Assembly: GCA_964563335.1 (NCBI GenBank)
Contig: CAZLWL010000001.1
Coordinates: 1 to 64,000, forward strand
DNA: 64,000 nucleotides
DNA from: QNBT01 sp964563335
GTDB taxonomy: Bacteria > Planctomycetota > Phycisphaerae > Sedimentisphaerales > Anaerohalosphaeraceae
Reading direction: 5' to 3'
Below, in pieces: positions 52,385 through 60,805 of this stretch. Made by a program: the position numbers and the translations under genes. The notes below the pieces were generated by a model. It was given only the letters and a program-made list of their open reading frames with translations. It made no database searches and was not told the origin of the DNA. Within the stretch, counting starts at the first letter, position 1. Each line of letters begins with the position of its first letter.

Positions 52385-53173
52385 TCAATTCTCCATATTA
52401 AAAACGACTTCGCGCAAAGCCAATGTTTCCATAAGACTCGGTTCCGAACCGAATAGCGAGTACGCCGTAATATTCATTGAATCCAATTCTTTAAGCACCT
52501 TCTGCCGCTCTGAGATGGGGATGTCATATCTAATCAGAACCCCCTGGCCTTCAACATCCTCTTTGACTTCTTCATGATTAGCAAAATAAATCTCATCCTC
52601 TTCTTTTCTAAAACAAATTGTATACTCGCTTTGCTGTAGATAGTGTGTCCGGAAAGTTTTTATTGAAGAACCCAGTCGCCAAATAGACGGGCTCCCTTCG
52701 CACATAACATCTCCCCTATGTACAAAAATCGAAGCATGTTCTGCTTTAGAATACACATCTCCAAAAGCGAAAAAAGCGGCTATGTATGGGGATTTAGTCC
52801 AGTCTATTAAAGGACTTGGGAATCCATTGTGTCTTAAATACACCATAAACTCGTAAACCGACAACGGCAAATCAAACCCTCCGAGGAATATCTTTGGCTC
52901 CTTTGTTTCCAGATCCCATTTCCTGCCGGTGCAGGTTGCAATGTGGTCGCGAACAATTTTTACTTTTGTGATATAGTCCGAACGCTTCATTTCCTTCTTT
53001 ATCCTATCGAGGGTTGATTCAAGATGATATTCGGCATTTTTTACTCCTCTAAAAATGGGATATTCCACACGGCTTAGCTTTCCTTCCTGTTGCAGCACCG
53101 TGGTCTGATCACTTATCGTGACCAATTCTCTTTCAAAGTCTTCCCAAGTATTAAGTTGTATTGGTTCTTTCAT
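52385..53173 (-). CDS. FRG domain protein
   Basis: A 262-residue protein with the FRG signature: YPIFRGVKNAEYHLESTLDR near the N-terminus, then YLRHNGFPSPLIDWTKSPYI and AAFFAFGD. The domain occurs widely in accessory regions, often near phage or defence genes; its activity is not established. It lies alone between two inverted copies of the CACAGAG-type repeat and looks inserted between kdsB and pyrG. The sequence is more AT-rich than either neighbour. Confidence 0.87.
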   Translation of the reverse strand: MKEPIQLNTWEDFERELVTISDQTTVLQQEGKLSRVEYPIFRGVKNAEYHLESTLDRIKKEMKRSDYITKVKIVRDHIATCTGRKWDLETKEPKIFLGGFDLPLSVYEFMVYLRHNGFPSPLIDWTKSPYIAAFFAFGDVYSKAEHASIFVHRGDVMCEGSPSIWRLGSSIKTFRTHYLQQSEYTICFRKEEDEIYFANHEEVKEDVEGQGVLIRYDIPISERQKVLKELDSMNITAYSLFGSEPSLMETLALREVVFNMEN

Positions 53174-53200
53174 CGTATCGACCGCTTAACAACTAAAATC

Positions 53201-53235
53201 TTTTTTCTCTGTGACCTCTGTGCCCTCTGTGGCTA
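53201..53235. repeat. CACAGAG-type repeat, copy 2
   Basis: The unit reads TTCTCTGTGACCTCTGTG followed by CCCTCTGTGGCTA on the + strand. It separates the FRG gene from the GxxExxY gene and is nearly identical to copy 3 at 53609. Confidence 0.9.
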
Positions 53236-53601
53236 TCAAAGAGCAACACGTTTAATGCCGTCGACCAGTCGCTTTTCACCGAAGTTCACTATCAGCCCTC
53301 GTCTGAGGTTTGTCGCCTTGAGATAGGAAAGAGTCTGGGCCAGGGCGACTTCAGGAAGCTTGGACAACGATTTAATTTCCACAACTACCTCATTCTCGAC
53401 AAGAATATCTATCTTCTGGCCTTTGATAACTTTGCCTTTGTAGATAATATCAGCAGGCGCTTGCCTTTTGTACTTTATTCCCTGCAGGTCAAATTCATAG
53501 CGCAGGGCTTCCTCATAAATCGACTCAAGGAGTCCGGGGCCAAGCTCTCGATGAACCTCGATAGCCGCACCAATTATTTTTTCTGTCAACTCGTCAGACA
53601 T
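53236..53601 (-). CDS. GxxExxY protein, PDDEXK-type nuclease-like
   Basis: A 121-residue protein with the family motif GLLESIY (about 23-29) and a PD-(D/E)xK-like core: KIDILVENEVVVEIKSLSKL, with Asp and ExK in the expected order. The family is widespread, often in multiple copies per genome, with unknown function. The gene is bracketed by direct copies of the CACAGAG-type repeat at 53201 and 53609, with the 3' copy abutting its stop codon. I know of the same association of this family with such repeats in other bacteria, but could not check it here. Confidence 0.9.
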   Translation of the reverse strand: MSDELTEKIIGAAIEVHRELGPGLLESIYEEALRYEFDLQGIKYKRQAPADIIYKGKVIKGQKIDILVENEVVVEIKSLSKLPEVALAQTLSYLKATNLRRGLIVNFGEKRLVDGIKRVAL

Positions 53602-53608
53602 TTTCTTT

Positions 53609-53643
53609 TTTTTCTCTGTGACCTCTGTGTTCTCTGTGGCTAA
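53609..53643. repeat. CACAGAG-type repeat, copy 3
   Basis: TTTTCTCTGTGACCTCTGTG then TTCTCTGTGGCTAA, in the same orientation as copy 2. It lies 5 nt from the kdsB stop codon. A further partial match, CTCTGTGGCT, lies inside the kdsB end at 53662-53671. Confidence 0.9.
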
Positions 53644-53647
53644 AAAA

Positions 53648-54397
53648 TCACTTGTTTACTCTGTGGCTGTTTTTATATCTTTTCACAAACTCCGCGTATT
53701 GCTCGGGAGTATCTATTCCCTCCCAGGCATGTTCTACTTTGCCGGTTATAATTGTAAAGCCATGCTCAATCGCACGCAGTTGCTCAAGCTTCTCACATTT
53801 TTCGAGCTCGCCCTGCGGCAGCGATGTAAACTTGAGCAGGAAATCTTTACGGTATGCATATATCCCAAGATGCCTCAGATACCTTGCCGTTTGTCCGACG
53901 CCGCCGGCCTGTCGGTCATACGGTATCACCGACCGCGAAAAGTAAATCGCCCTGCCGTTCTTATCTACTATCACCTTGACGATATTCGGGTCGCTTATCT
54001 GTTCGCGGTTCTCAAACCGGGCCACTAACGTTGCCATATCCGCATCACTTTTCCTCAGAAGTTCTACAAGTTCGTCGATATTGGCCGGGTCAATCTCCGG
54101 CTCGTCAGCCTGCAGATTTACGATTATTTTACAGTCAATATCACGCGCAGCCTCGGCGATACGGTCTGTCCCGCTCTGGTGAGCCGCCGAGGTCATAACG
54201 CAAGCCGCCCCGAAACTCGCGCAGGCCCCCATCACAAGCTCGCTGTCGGCCGCTATGAGCACCTTTTCGACGCTCTTGGCGCACAAGGCCCGCTCGTACG
54301 TATGTTGGACGAGGAATTTGCCGGTATCTTTGGCGAGAACTTTCCCCTCGAATCGACTTGACCCGTATCGAGCAGGTATTACAGCCAATACTTCCAC
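53648..54397 (-). CDS. kdsB: 3-deoxy-manno-octulosonate cytidylyltransferase
   Basis: Activates KDO as CMP-KDO for lipopolysaccharide core synthesis. The 249-residue protein shows VIPARYGSSRFEGKVL at the N-terminus, then LQADEPEIDP for metal binding and HLGIYAYRKDFL. Presence of kdsB implies an LPS-bearing outer membrane. The last codons (NSHRVNK) run through a piece resembling the CACAGAG repeat, so the repeat may have replaced the original C-terminus. pyrG, the supplier of CTP, lies beyond the inserted FRG/GxxExxY segment. Confidence 0.95.
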   Translation of the reverse strand: MEVLAVIPARYGSSRFEGKVLAKDTGKFLVQHTYERALCAKSVEKVLIAADSELVMGACASFGAACVMTSAAHQSGTDRIAEAARDIDCKIIVNLQADEPEIDPANIDELVELLRKSDADMATLVARFENREQISDPNIVKVIVDKNGRAIYFSRSVIPYDRQAGGVGQTARYLRHLGIYAYRKDFLLKFTSLPQGELEKCEKLEQLRAIEHGFTIITGKVEHAWEGIDTPEQYAEFVKRYKNSHRVNK

Positions 54398-54599
54398 AAA
54401 ACCTTCCCGGCAGCAGTTTTCAATAAATTCAGTCTCAAAACCACTGCCCGATTATATTAAATCAAATCCCTTCGGCTGTCAACCCCTGCTGAAATAAATT
54501 CTCCGTCCCTGTCCTGGGCCTGTTTATGCTGAGCAAAGCCGAAGTCGCCGAAGGGCCTTCATCATGTCCTCCGTTTATCTTCCGCGTCGCAGTTGCACA
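54398..54599. other. Spacer upstream of kdsB
   Basis: No gene supported. It holds a repeat-like GC-rich piece at about 54505-54565 (GCTGAGCAAAGCCGAAGTCG) that resembles the motifs near 267-315 and 494-513. Confidence 0.4.
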
Positions 54600-54790
54600 C
54601 GCTGCCTGTGAGGCTGGACAATCCTGACAGTATCAGAGCTATATATATTGGCCGGATTCGAGTCTGCCGACAACGGTTAGTTCGACTCTACCATTATGCT
54701 CCACGGCGTTCATGACCTCATCCTTATCGAACAAAGTAAACACGCTCGTCTTTCTGCCCCCGCCGATGACCCGCCGCCAGCTCGCCTCAA
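54600..54790 (-). pseudogene. Remnant of a secreted-protein C-terminal domain
   Basis: On the minus strand the translation VFTLFDKDEVMNAVEHNG then VELTVVGRLESGQYI resembles a short beta domain repeated at the C-termini of planctomycete surface proteins. The frame stops at a TAG, but a shift by one base continues as SSDTVRIVQP, the expected end of that domain. No start or upstream part is present. I take it as a fragment left by a rearrangement. Confidence 0.4.
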
Positions 54791-54805
54791 TTGGCCCGCT
54801 CATTC

Positions 54806-56026
54806 TCAGCGGTTCAATCGCTCGTGCTGCCGCAGCCACTGCACAACCCACCGCCTGGCCTGGTTGGGGGTGCTGAGCTCTTCGGCAAGCTGGGCAATAT
54901 ACATCTCCTCAGCCACAAGTCCTACCATAGGCCCCGGCTGGACTCCGAGCCCAATAAGCTCATGCCCATCCAGCAGTGGCCTGGGGCTGAGCTTGCACCC
55001 CTTAAGTGCCCGGGCACGTTTTTTAATCGCCAAAAGCGGTCCGATACTTTCACCACGCGACTTTTGAATCGCACGCTGCAATTCATACAAATCCGAAAAG
55101 TAAGGCTGGGCCAGTAACAATTTTAATTGGGCAAGCCCCATCTGAGCTTCCAGCAGTTTTGCCCTGTTGTCTAACAAGAACCGCAAATGCCTGTTGTGGG
55201 CCCTGCTGGGCTTCAGGCGGCGCCCCTGGGCCATCGCTGACTTAGTGTCGCACGCTGAAAAAAATGACGACAGTGCCAACGGAAAATCAACCTTCTTGCG
55301 CAAATAGCCAAAGACCTCAATTCCAAAGCGAGCATCCTTAAGGCCAATGCCCGGGAAAATCGCCTCGGTCAATCCACTGTCGAGCAGCATGGATGCTCCA
55401 TCTCGACGATTTGGGTGCGTAAGTATCATCTCGAGCTCCATCGCAATCCGCTCGGCGCTGATTTTTGTGATATTGTGCGCCTTGCTGCAAACGGCCGACC
55501 ACGTCTGCGGTTCAATTGCAAAACCTAATTGGGTGGAGAACCGCACTGCCCGCAGCAGCCTTAGATAATCTTCACCGAAACGTTTTTGTGCATCGCCAAT
55601 CGTCCGGATGACCCCCTTGCGCAAATCGGCCTGACCGTTAACATAGTCTATTACCTTCCGACCAATCGGGTCGTAGAACATCCCGTTTATGGTGAAGTCT
55701 CTTCTGCTTGCGTCTTTCTGCGGGCTGGAAAATACTACGCGGCCCGGATGTCTGCCGTCGGTATATCCGCTTTCCGTTCTGAATGTCGCAACTTCGGTCT
55801 GCACACCGTCTGCAATCACCATAACAACGCCGAACTTGGCGCCCACTTTCAGCGTCCGCTTGAACAACTTCATAACTTCATCAGGCCGAGCGTCGGTCGC
55901 CACATCATAATCTTTGGCCTGGCGCTTCAGCAGCATATCGCGCACACATCCCCCCGCCAGCAGCGCCTGGTAATCGGCCTTACGCAGCCGTTTGATTATC
56001 TTTATCGCCGCTTCCCTGTTCGTCAT
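54806..56026 (-). CDS. cca: CCA tRNA nucleotidyltransferase / poly(A) polymerase family
   Basis: A 406-residue class II nucleotidyltransferase. The head domain has LLAGGCVRDMLL and the catalytic DYDVAT at about 20-45, then the RRDFTINGMFYDP and FGEDYLRLLRAVRF signatures. It adds or repairs the 3' CCA of tRNAs, or polyadenylates RNA; the two activities cannot be separated from this sequence. The C-terminal about 180 residues are the variable body. It is the last gene of the minus-strand operon beginning at 60564, 16 nt after rsmD. Confidence 0.9.
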   Translation of the reverse strand: MTNREAAIKIIKRLRKADYQALLAGGCVRDMLLKRQAKDYDVATDARPDEVMKLFKRTLKVGAKFGVVMVIADGVQTEVATFRTESGYTDGRHPGRVVFSSPQKDASRRDFTINGMFYDPIGRKVIDYVNGQADLRKGVIRTIGDAQKRFGEDYLRLLRAVRFSTQLGFAIEPQTWSAVCSKAHNITKISAERIAMELEMILTHPNRRDGASMLLDSGLTEAIFPGIGLKDARFGIEVFGYLRKKVDFPLALSSFFSACDTKSAMAQGRRLKPSRAHNRHLRFLLDNRAKLLEAQMGLAQLKLLLAQPYFSDLYELQRAIQKSRGESIGPLLAIKKRARALKGCKLSPRPLLDGHELIGLGVQPGPMVGLVAEEMYIAQLAEELSTPNQARRWVVQWLRQHERLNR

Positions 56027-56042
56027 CTGTACAAAACTTTCA

Positions 56043-56621
56043 TCAGTAACCAGCCAACTGTAAAAGCGTTATCGCCATGGTCCCCCACTCGCGTCTGTCT
56101 ATTACCCTCAACCGGCTGTATGCATCCGGCAGACTTGTTCGGCGGTGTGTTCTGGCCACGATGATTGCCTCGTCAGCCGCCTGCTCGCATACAAGCTCGA
56201 AAAGGCCGGCCACCGGTGAATCCGTCCCCATATCTTCCGTCATTTTATAGGGCGGGTCAACAAAAACGAGTTCACACTTCTCGCCGCCCGAACTTTGGGC
56301 CGCCCCAATCTTAAGCGCATTGGCCCTGATTACCTTTGACTGAGCTATGAAACCCGCCTTTGCTATATTTCGATTCAATACTTCAACCGCACTCGCATCT
56401 TTTTCAACAAATGTAACTTCACTCGCACCCCGGCTTAGCGCCTCAAGTCCCAACGAGCCCATCCCACAAAATAAATCCGCCACAACTTTGTCCTGCGGAA
56501 AACCGTAATTGTAAAGCACATTAAACAGCGACTCCTTGACCCTGTCCGTAATGGGTCTGGTATCGTAGCCCTTCGGGCTAAGCAGCTTCATCCCGCGTTT
56601 TGTACCCGCTATTATCCGCAT
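56043..56621 (-). CDS. rsmD: 16S rRNA (guanine-966-N2) methyltransferase
   Basis: Methylates G966 of 16S rRNA in the 30S subunit. The 192-residue protein has the family start MRIIAGTKRGMKL, TRPITDRVKESLFNVL, SAM motif VADLFCGMGSLGLEALSRGA and the catalytic VDPPY. ATG 56621 is chosen because it is the conserved start; an upstream ATG would add three residues. It lies 21 nt after ddl. Confidence 0.95.
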   Translation of the reverse strand: MRIIAGTKRGMKLLSPKGYDTRPITDRVKESLFNVLYNYGFPQDKVVADLFCGMGSLGLEALSRGASEVTFVEKDASAVEVLNRNIAKAGFIAQSKVIRANALKIGAAQSSGGEKCELVFVDPPYKMTEDMGTDSPVAGLFELVCEQAADEAIIVARTHRRTSLPDAYSRLRVIDRREWGTMAITLLQLAGY

Positions 56622-56642
56622 CCATGCCACTCCTTCGCGATT

Positions 56643-57755
56643 TCAAGCCTGCGATTCAAATGTATCCGTTCCTAACTCTTGTTCACTCTTGAATCTTTCA
56701 ATTGCAAGCTCGATGAGCTTGTCTATAAGCTCTGAATAAGATATTCCGCTTGCGGCACACAATTTCGGATACATGCTGATTTTCGTAAAACCCGGAATTG
56801 TATTAATCTCATTTACGATAATCTCGTCGTTGTCCTTCAAAAAGAAGTCTATGCGCGCCATACCCTCACAGCAAATCGCTCTAAACGTCTTGATTGCGTA
56901 ATCCTGTACCTTCTTCGTTGTCTTATCGCTAAGCCTGGCCGGGATATCAAAAACAGCCCCATTTTCATCAATATATTTTGCCTCATACGAATAAAATTCG
57001 TGTTGCGGTATAATCTCACCCGGCACCGACGCGATCGGATTATCATTGCCCAACACGGAGCACTCAATCTCCCGGCCCTCGATATACTCTTCGACAAGTA
57101 TCTTGTTGTCGTATTCAAAAGCCATATCAACCGCTTTGCGGAACTGGCCGGCGGATTTAACCTTGCTGATGCCGACCGAGGAGCCGAGATTCGCCGGCTT
57201 CACAAACACCGGCAGCCCCAGACAATCTTTCACTGCATCAAAATCAATCTCATCCGCCCCTGACCGCTTAAAGACAAGAAAGTCAGCGATCCGAATCCCG
57301 GCGTCTCTGAGCAGTCTTTTCATAACGTCTTTATCCATGCCCGCGGCCGAACCTAAGACGCCCGCCCCCACAAAAGGGACGTTTACCAGTTTCAACAATC
57401 CCTGAATCGTACCATCTTCGCCGAACGGCCCATGAAGAACCGGAAAAACAACGTCAATCGGCCCAACAGTCCTATTATCGGAAAGACTAATAAGTTGCCT
57501 GCTCTGGTCGCCGGGAACCAGGGCCAGACTCTCACCGGCTACTTGCAGCTTTATCAGCTTCGAATCATCTGCATGTAAGAGAAACTCAGACGACTCATCC
57601 AGATGCCATCTGCCCTTTTTATCAATGCCCACCAAGACCACGTCATACTTTTGCCTGTCGATAGCCGCCACGACGTTCCTGGCCGACTGGAGCGAAACCT
57701 CGTGCTCGGCTGATTGCCCGCCAAATAAAATTGCCACCCTTATCTTTCTGCTCAT
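56643..57755 (-). CDS. ddl: D-alanine--D-alanine ligase
   Basis: Joins two D-alanines for peptidoglycan precursors. The 370-residue ATP-grasp enzyme has the N-terminal FGGQSAEHEVSLQSA, HGPFGEDGTIQGLL, KPANLGSSVGISKV, and the C-terminal NEINTIPGF with the metal ligands. It supports the view that this planctomycete-type organism makes peptidoglycan. It lies 10 nt after bioB in the same operon. Confidence 0.96.
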   Translation of the reverse strand: MSRKIRVAILFGGQSAEHEVSLQSARNVVAAIDRQKYDVVLVGIDKKGRWHLDESSEFLLHADDSKLIKLQVAGESLALVPGDQSRQLISLSDNRTVGPIDVVFPVLHGPFGEDGTIQGLLKLVNVPFVGAGVLGSAAGMDKDVMKRLLRDAGIRIADFLVFKRSGADEIDFDAVKDCLGLPVFVKPANLGSSVGISKVKSAGQFRKAVDMAFEYDNKILVEEYIEGREIECSVLGNDNPIASVPGEIIPQHEFYSYEAKYIDENGAVFDIPARLSDKTTKKVQDYAIKTFRAICCEGMARIDFFLKDNDEIIVNEINTIPGFTKISMYPKLCAASGISYSELIDKLIELAIERFKSEQELGTDTFESQA

Positions 57756-57765
57756 TACAGTGCCT

Positions 57766-58767
57766 TCATACTTTTATGCTATGCGTTTGACGATCAACTT
57801 CTAAACCTAGATCCGCCAACATCTGCATATCTTCGGCTACGGCCCTGCCGGTGGTCGTCAGATAGTTGCCGCTCAGTATCGAAGTCGCTCCTGCATAGAA
57901 CATCCAGCTTTGCAAATCCCGCAGATTCAGGACCCTGCCCCCTGCGATCTTTAGATTTGTCTTGGGCAGTATAAACCGGAAAATCGCTATAATCCTCAAA
58001 ATCTGCATAGGCCTAAGCGTCTCTGCCCCGCCAAGAGGTGTTCCTTCTATTGGGTGAAGAAAATTCATCGGCACGGTATCTGCGACCAATCTTCGCAACT
58101 CAAGGGCCATATCAACACGGTCGGCTTCGGTTTCACCGATTCCGAAAATCCCCCCCGCGCATATCCACAACCCCGCTCCTTTTGCCGCCTCAATCGTCCT
58201 AATCCTGTCGGCATACTTGTGCGTGGTAACAATATTGGGAAAATGTCTCTTGGATGTCTCTAAGTTATGGTTATAGCGACTAACACCGGCGCCGGCCAAA
58301 CGTTTGGCCTGCTCGGCCGTTATCATCCCCAACGAGACACACACACCCAAGCCGTATTCATCTTTTATACGCCGAACGAGTTTTTCAATCCGTGCCAGTT
58401 CGACTTCGCTAATCGCCCGCCCGGAATACACAATCCCAAAATTCCCCACGCCGTTGCCGGAGGCCTGTGCCGCCCCAGCTAAAATTTCCTCATCACTTAA
58501 AAGTCTCGCCTTCTTTCCCACCGCCGTATCATATCGAACTGATTGCGCACAGAACGCGCAATCCTGGTCACACCCGCCGAGCCTGCCAGGCACAATCGAG
58601 CACACCTTTATCTTATCCACGAAATACTTTCGGCGTATCTTATTGGCCCAGTAAAGCAGGTCATCGTAATCACCCTCGCTTTCTTCGAGCAGACTATCAA
58701 TCTCGGCCCTGTCAAGCAGCCCGCCACCCAATACACGGTTTGCAAGTAACGCTATGGTCTCATTCAT
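57766..58767 (-). CDS. bioB: Biotin synthase
   Basis: Inserts sulfur into dethiobiotin by radical SAM chemistry. The 333-residue protein has the [4Fe-4S] motif CDQDCAFC after IVPGRLGG, the YNHNLETSKRHFPN segment and the C-terminal FYAGATSILSGNYLTT. ATG 58767 overlaps the serpin stop by 8 bp (ATGAATGA), so translation is likely coupled; ATG 58782 would add five residues. No other bio gene is in the window. Confidence 0.94.
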   Translation of the reverse strand: MNETIALLANRVLGGGLLDRAEIDSLLEESEGDYDDLLYWANKIRRKYFVDKIKVCSIVPGRLGGCDQDCAFCAQSVRYDTAVGKKARLLSDEEILAGAAQASGNGVGNFGIVYSGRAISEVELARIEKLVRRIKDEYGLGVCVSLGMITAEQAKRLAGAGVSRYNHNLETSKRHFPNIVTTHKYADRIRTIEAAKGAGLWICAGGIFGIGETEADRVDMALELRRLVADTVPMNFLHPIEGTPLGGAETLRPMQILRIIAIFRFILPKTNLKIAGGRVLNLRDLQSWMFYAGATSILSGNYLTTTGRAVAEDMQMLADLGLEVDRQTHSIKV

Positions 58768-60019
58768 ATTTCTTCTTTTCACTTACCACCTTTGCAGGGT
58801 TCATGACTCGGCCCATAAAGAGTATGCTGCCAGAACGATTGTCCCTGACCAAAAATATGAAAGGCCGGTCCGCACGAAATACCACCGGCGGGGAAGGGAT
58901 GCTTGTTAACTGCATTCCCACCCCCGTAGCCGCCGCGGCCTCGGTTCCCTCCTCATCTACCGCGACAAAGGCCTTGTGAATCACATTTGAAATAAAAAGA
59001 CTTTTATCGCCCGTGATACCTGAGAAATCCGCCGGAGGCAAACTGAAAGCATCGGGCATCCCCATCGCCTTAAGATGACCGGCCAATTCAAATTTTGTGC
59101 TCACTTCAAATTTCGGCAAAGCCACCACAACTTCTTGCTTGCGCAGTCCTCTCAGCCATTTTTTCAGTGTAAGCGATTTTTCCAGCTCAGCCAGTCCGCC
59201 TACTTGACGAGGCAACAGCACTACCATACTCAATTCCTGCCCTTCATAAGGTAGGTCGAGTACCTGTAATTCGGCGCCGGCCCAGTATCCGAATCTTTCC
59301 TTTATATGCATCATTGGCACTGTAACTTGTTTGCCCCTCGTTAGCTCGAAAGGTTCATCTTCCGTCCTTTTCTTGTCAAATTGGTTGGCCCAGTTGCCTT
59401 TGAAGTATATAGCGTTGGTCAGGACCAGGCGCGTGAGTGTGCTCAGGACCCCGGGCTGAATGAGGTCCTTGATTTTGTCGCGGGTCTTTTCTTCCACCCA
59501 GGCATTGATAGTCCGGCGAGCCTTTTCAGTCCGCCCGGCAAAGTCAACTTCTTTCAGCCCCGCGCCGTAACTTTCCTCCGTCAGCCCTGAGAACTCTTTA
59601 AGGAAATTGTAGCCGGCCTGTCCCCACAACGCATTAGCGACACTAAGTTCGTATCCACCCCTTTCACCACCCTCATTCAGTTGCTTTTCCAACTCGCCGA
59701 ACGACTTATGCAGCTCGGCCTGTGGCAACGTAAAATGCAGCACCTCGGCCATCTGCTTTTCGGTCAGGCCGCGGGCTCCCGCCCAGGTCATCGCCAAAGC
59801 AGTCGAAATACTGTAAGGGGAAAAGAACAGATTGCCGCCGTCCTTTTTAATCTTGGGGTCATCCTTAAGTTTCGCATAAAGGTCGAACGCAAACTCGCTA
59901 TTGCCCCCGACAACGGTCTTCATGTCGTCCTGCGGCCCTTTCGTCAGGGCTTGTACCAATGGAGTCGCGCTTGAAAATATCCCAAATACAACCACGCAAA
60001 ATGTAAGATATCTAATCAT
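58760..60019 (-). CDS. Secreted serpin (serine protease inhibitor family)
   Basis: A 419-residue protein with a signal peptide (about 1-24) and a full serpin domain: NLFFSPYSISTALAMTWAGA, ANALWGQAGYNFL, LVLTNAIYFKGNW and the C-terminal DRPFIFLVRDNRSGSILFMG. The hinge of the reactive loop, DEEGTEAAAATGV, has small residues at P14-P9 as in inhibitory serpins, so it should trap a serine or cysteine protease. The scissile bond lies in the following VGMQLTSIPS; I cannot fix P1 (Leu or Thr by alignment). It shares an operon with bioB downstream (8-bp overlap) and a HYExAFE gene upstream (29 nt). Confidence 0.92.
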   Translation of the reverse strand: MIRYLTFCVVVFGIFSSATPLVQALTKGPQDDMKTVVGGNSEFAFDLYAKLKDDPKIKKDGGNLFFSPYSISTALAMTWAGARGLTEKQMAEVLHFTLPQAELHKSFGELEKQLNEGGERGGYELSVANALWGQAGYNFLKEFSGLTEESYGAGLKEVDFAGRTEKARRTINAWVEEKTRDKIKDLIQPGVLSTLTRLVLTNAIYFKGNWANQFDKKRTEDEPFELTRGKQVTVPMMHIKERFGYWAGAELQVLDLPYEGQELSMVVLLPRQVGGLAELEKSLTLKKWLRGLRKQEVVVALPKFEVSTKFELAGHLKAMGMPDAFSLPPADFSGITGDKSLFISNVIHKAFVAVDEEGTEAAAATGVGMQLTSIPSPPVVFRADRPFIFLVRDNRSGSILFMGRVMNPAKVVSEKKKYE

Positions 60020-60048
60020 ATACTACTTCTCCTTTCCGGCTGCCAATT

Positions 60049-60564
60049 TTACGCCAATAACAGTTCTCTTGCCGGTATCGCAAACTCCCTGAACTTCGCC
60101 GCGGGCAGCGTAACGGTCTGCCACTTCGGGCTGCGGACCTTCATGAACTCCCTGTAGTCGTCGAGCTTGACGGCATAGAACATATACCGGTCTTGGTCGA
60201 AATCGTAAACCTCCCTGCCGTCGGCCTCAACATCAACATTCTCGAATTCGTACGCGAAGATAAACACCGCCTCAAAACCATCCGCAAAAACCTGCTCCCA
60301 CCTTATAAGCCCTCGGACATCCTCCATCGTAACCCAGCATTCCAGCCCGGCTAATGCCGCGAGACTTTTGCCCTTGAACTTTCTGCCCTTGACCTCCGCT
60401 ATCACCGGACTCGAACCAGCCGGATACAACAAAAAGTCAAAGCTCTTAATCCTGCTGCGGGCGAAAATCCTCCGCTTTTGCTGGTCAACCACTACATACT
60501 GAACACGATTCTCGATAAGCCAGTTCTCGAACACCTGCTCATAATTGGTCAGCCGGACAGCCAT
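60049..60564 (-). CDS. HYExAFE family protein, PDDEXK-like
   Basis: A 171-residue protein of a family seen mainly in Planctomycetes. The name-giving motif appears as NYEQVFE at about 7-13 (His replaced by Asn). Further on, SFDFLLY and VIAEVKGRKFKGK give an Asp and ExK in the order of PD-(D/E)xK nucleases. Function is unknown. ATG 60564 (MAVRLTNYE) fits the family start; the frame is open another 15 codons upstream. It heads the minus-strand operon running to cca. Confidence 0.8.
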   Translation of the reverse strand: MAVRLTNYEQVFENWLIENRVQYVVVDQQKRRIFARSRIKSFDFLLYPAGSSPVIAEVKGRKFKGKSLAALAGLECWVTMEDVRGLIRWEQVFADGFEAVFIFAYEFENVDVEADGREVYDFDQDRYMFYAVKLDDYREFMKVRSPKWQTVTLPAAKFREFAIPARELLLA

Positions 60565-60805
60565 ACGCCTAAGCCTATTGATTTTCCACCCGCTGTCAAG
60601 CCATATCACAACACACGCAATGCGAACCGATGGCCGTTATAAGCCGCATTTTACCCGGCATTTGGCCCGTTTGCTCACCCGCCAAAGAGCGGCGTATTTG
60701 TACAGGAAAACGGTCCGAATGGCCGATAAACAATAAAAGCTGCCAAAAGCTAAGAGGCACAATCAAAGTGATAGGCCAATAATAAATAAAACAGGAAACA
60801 AGCGA

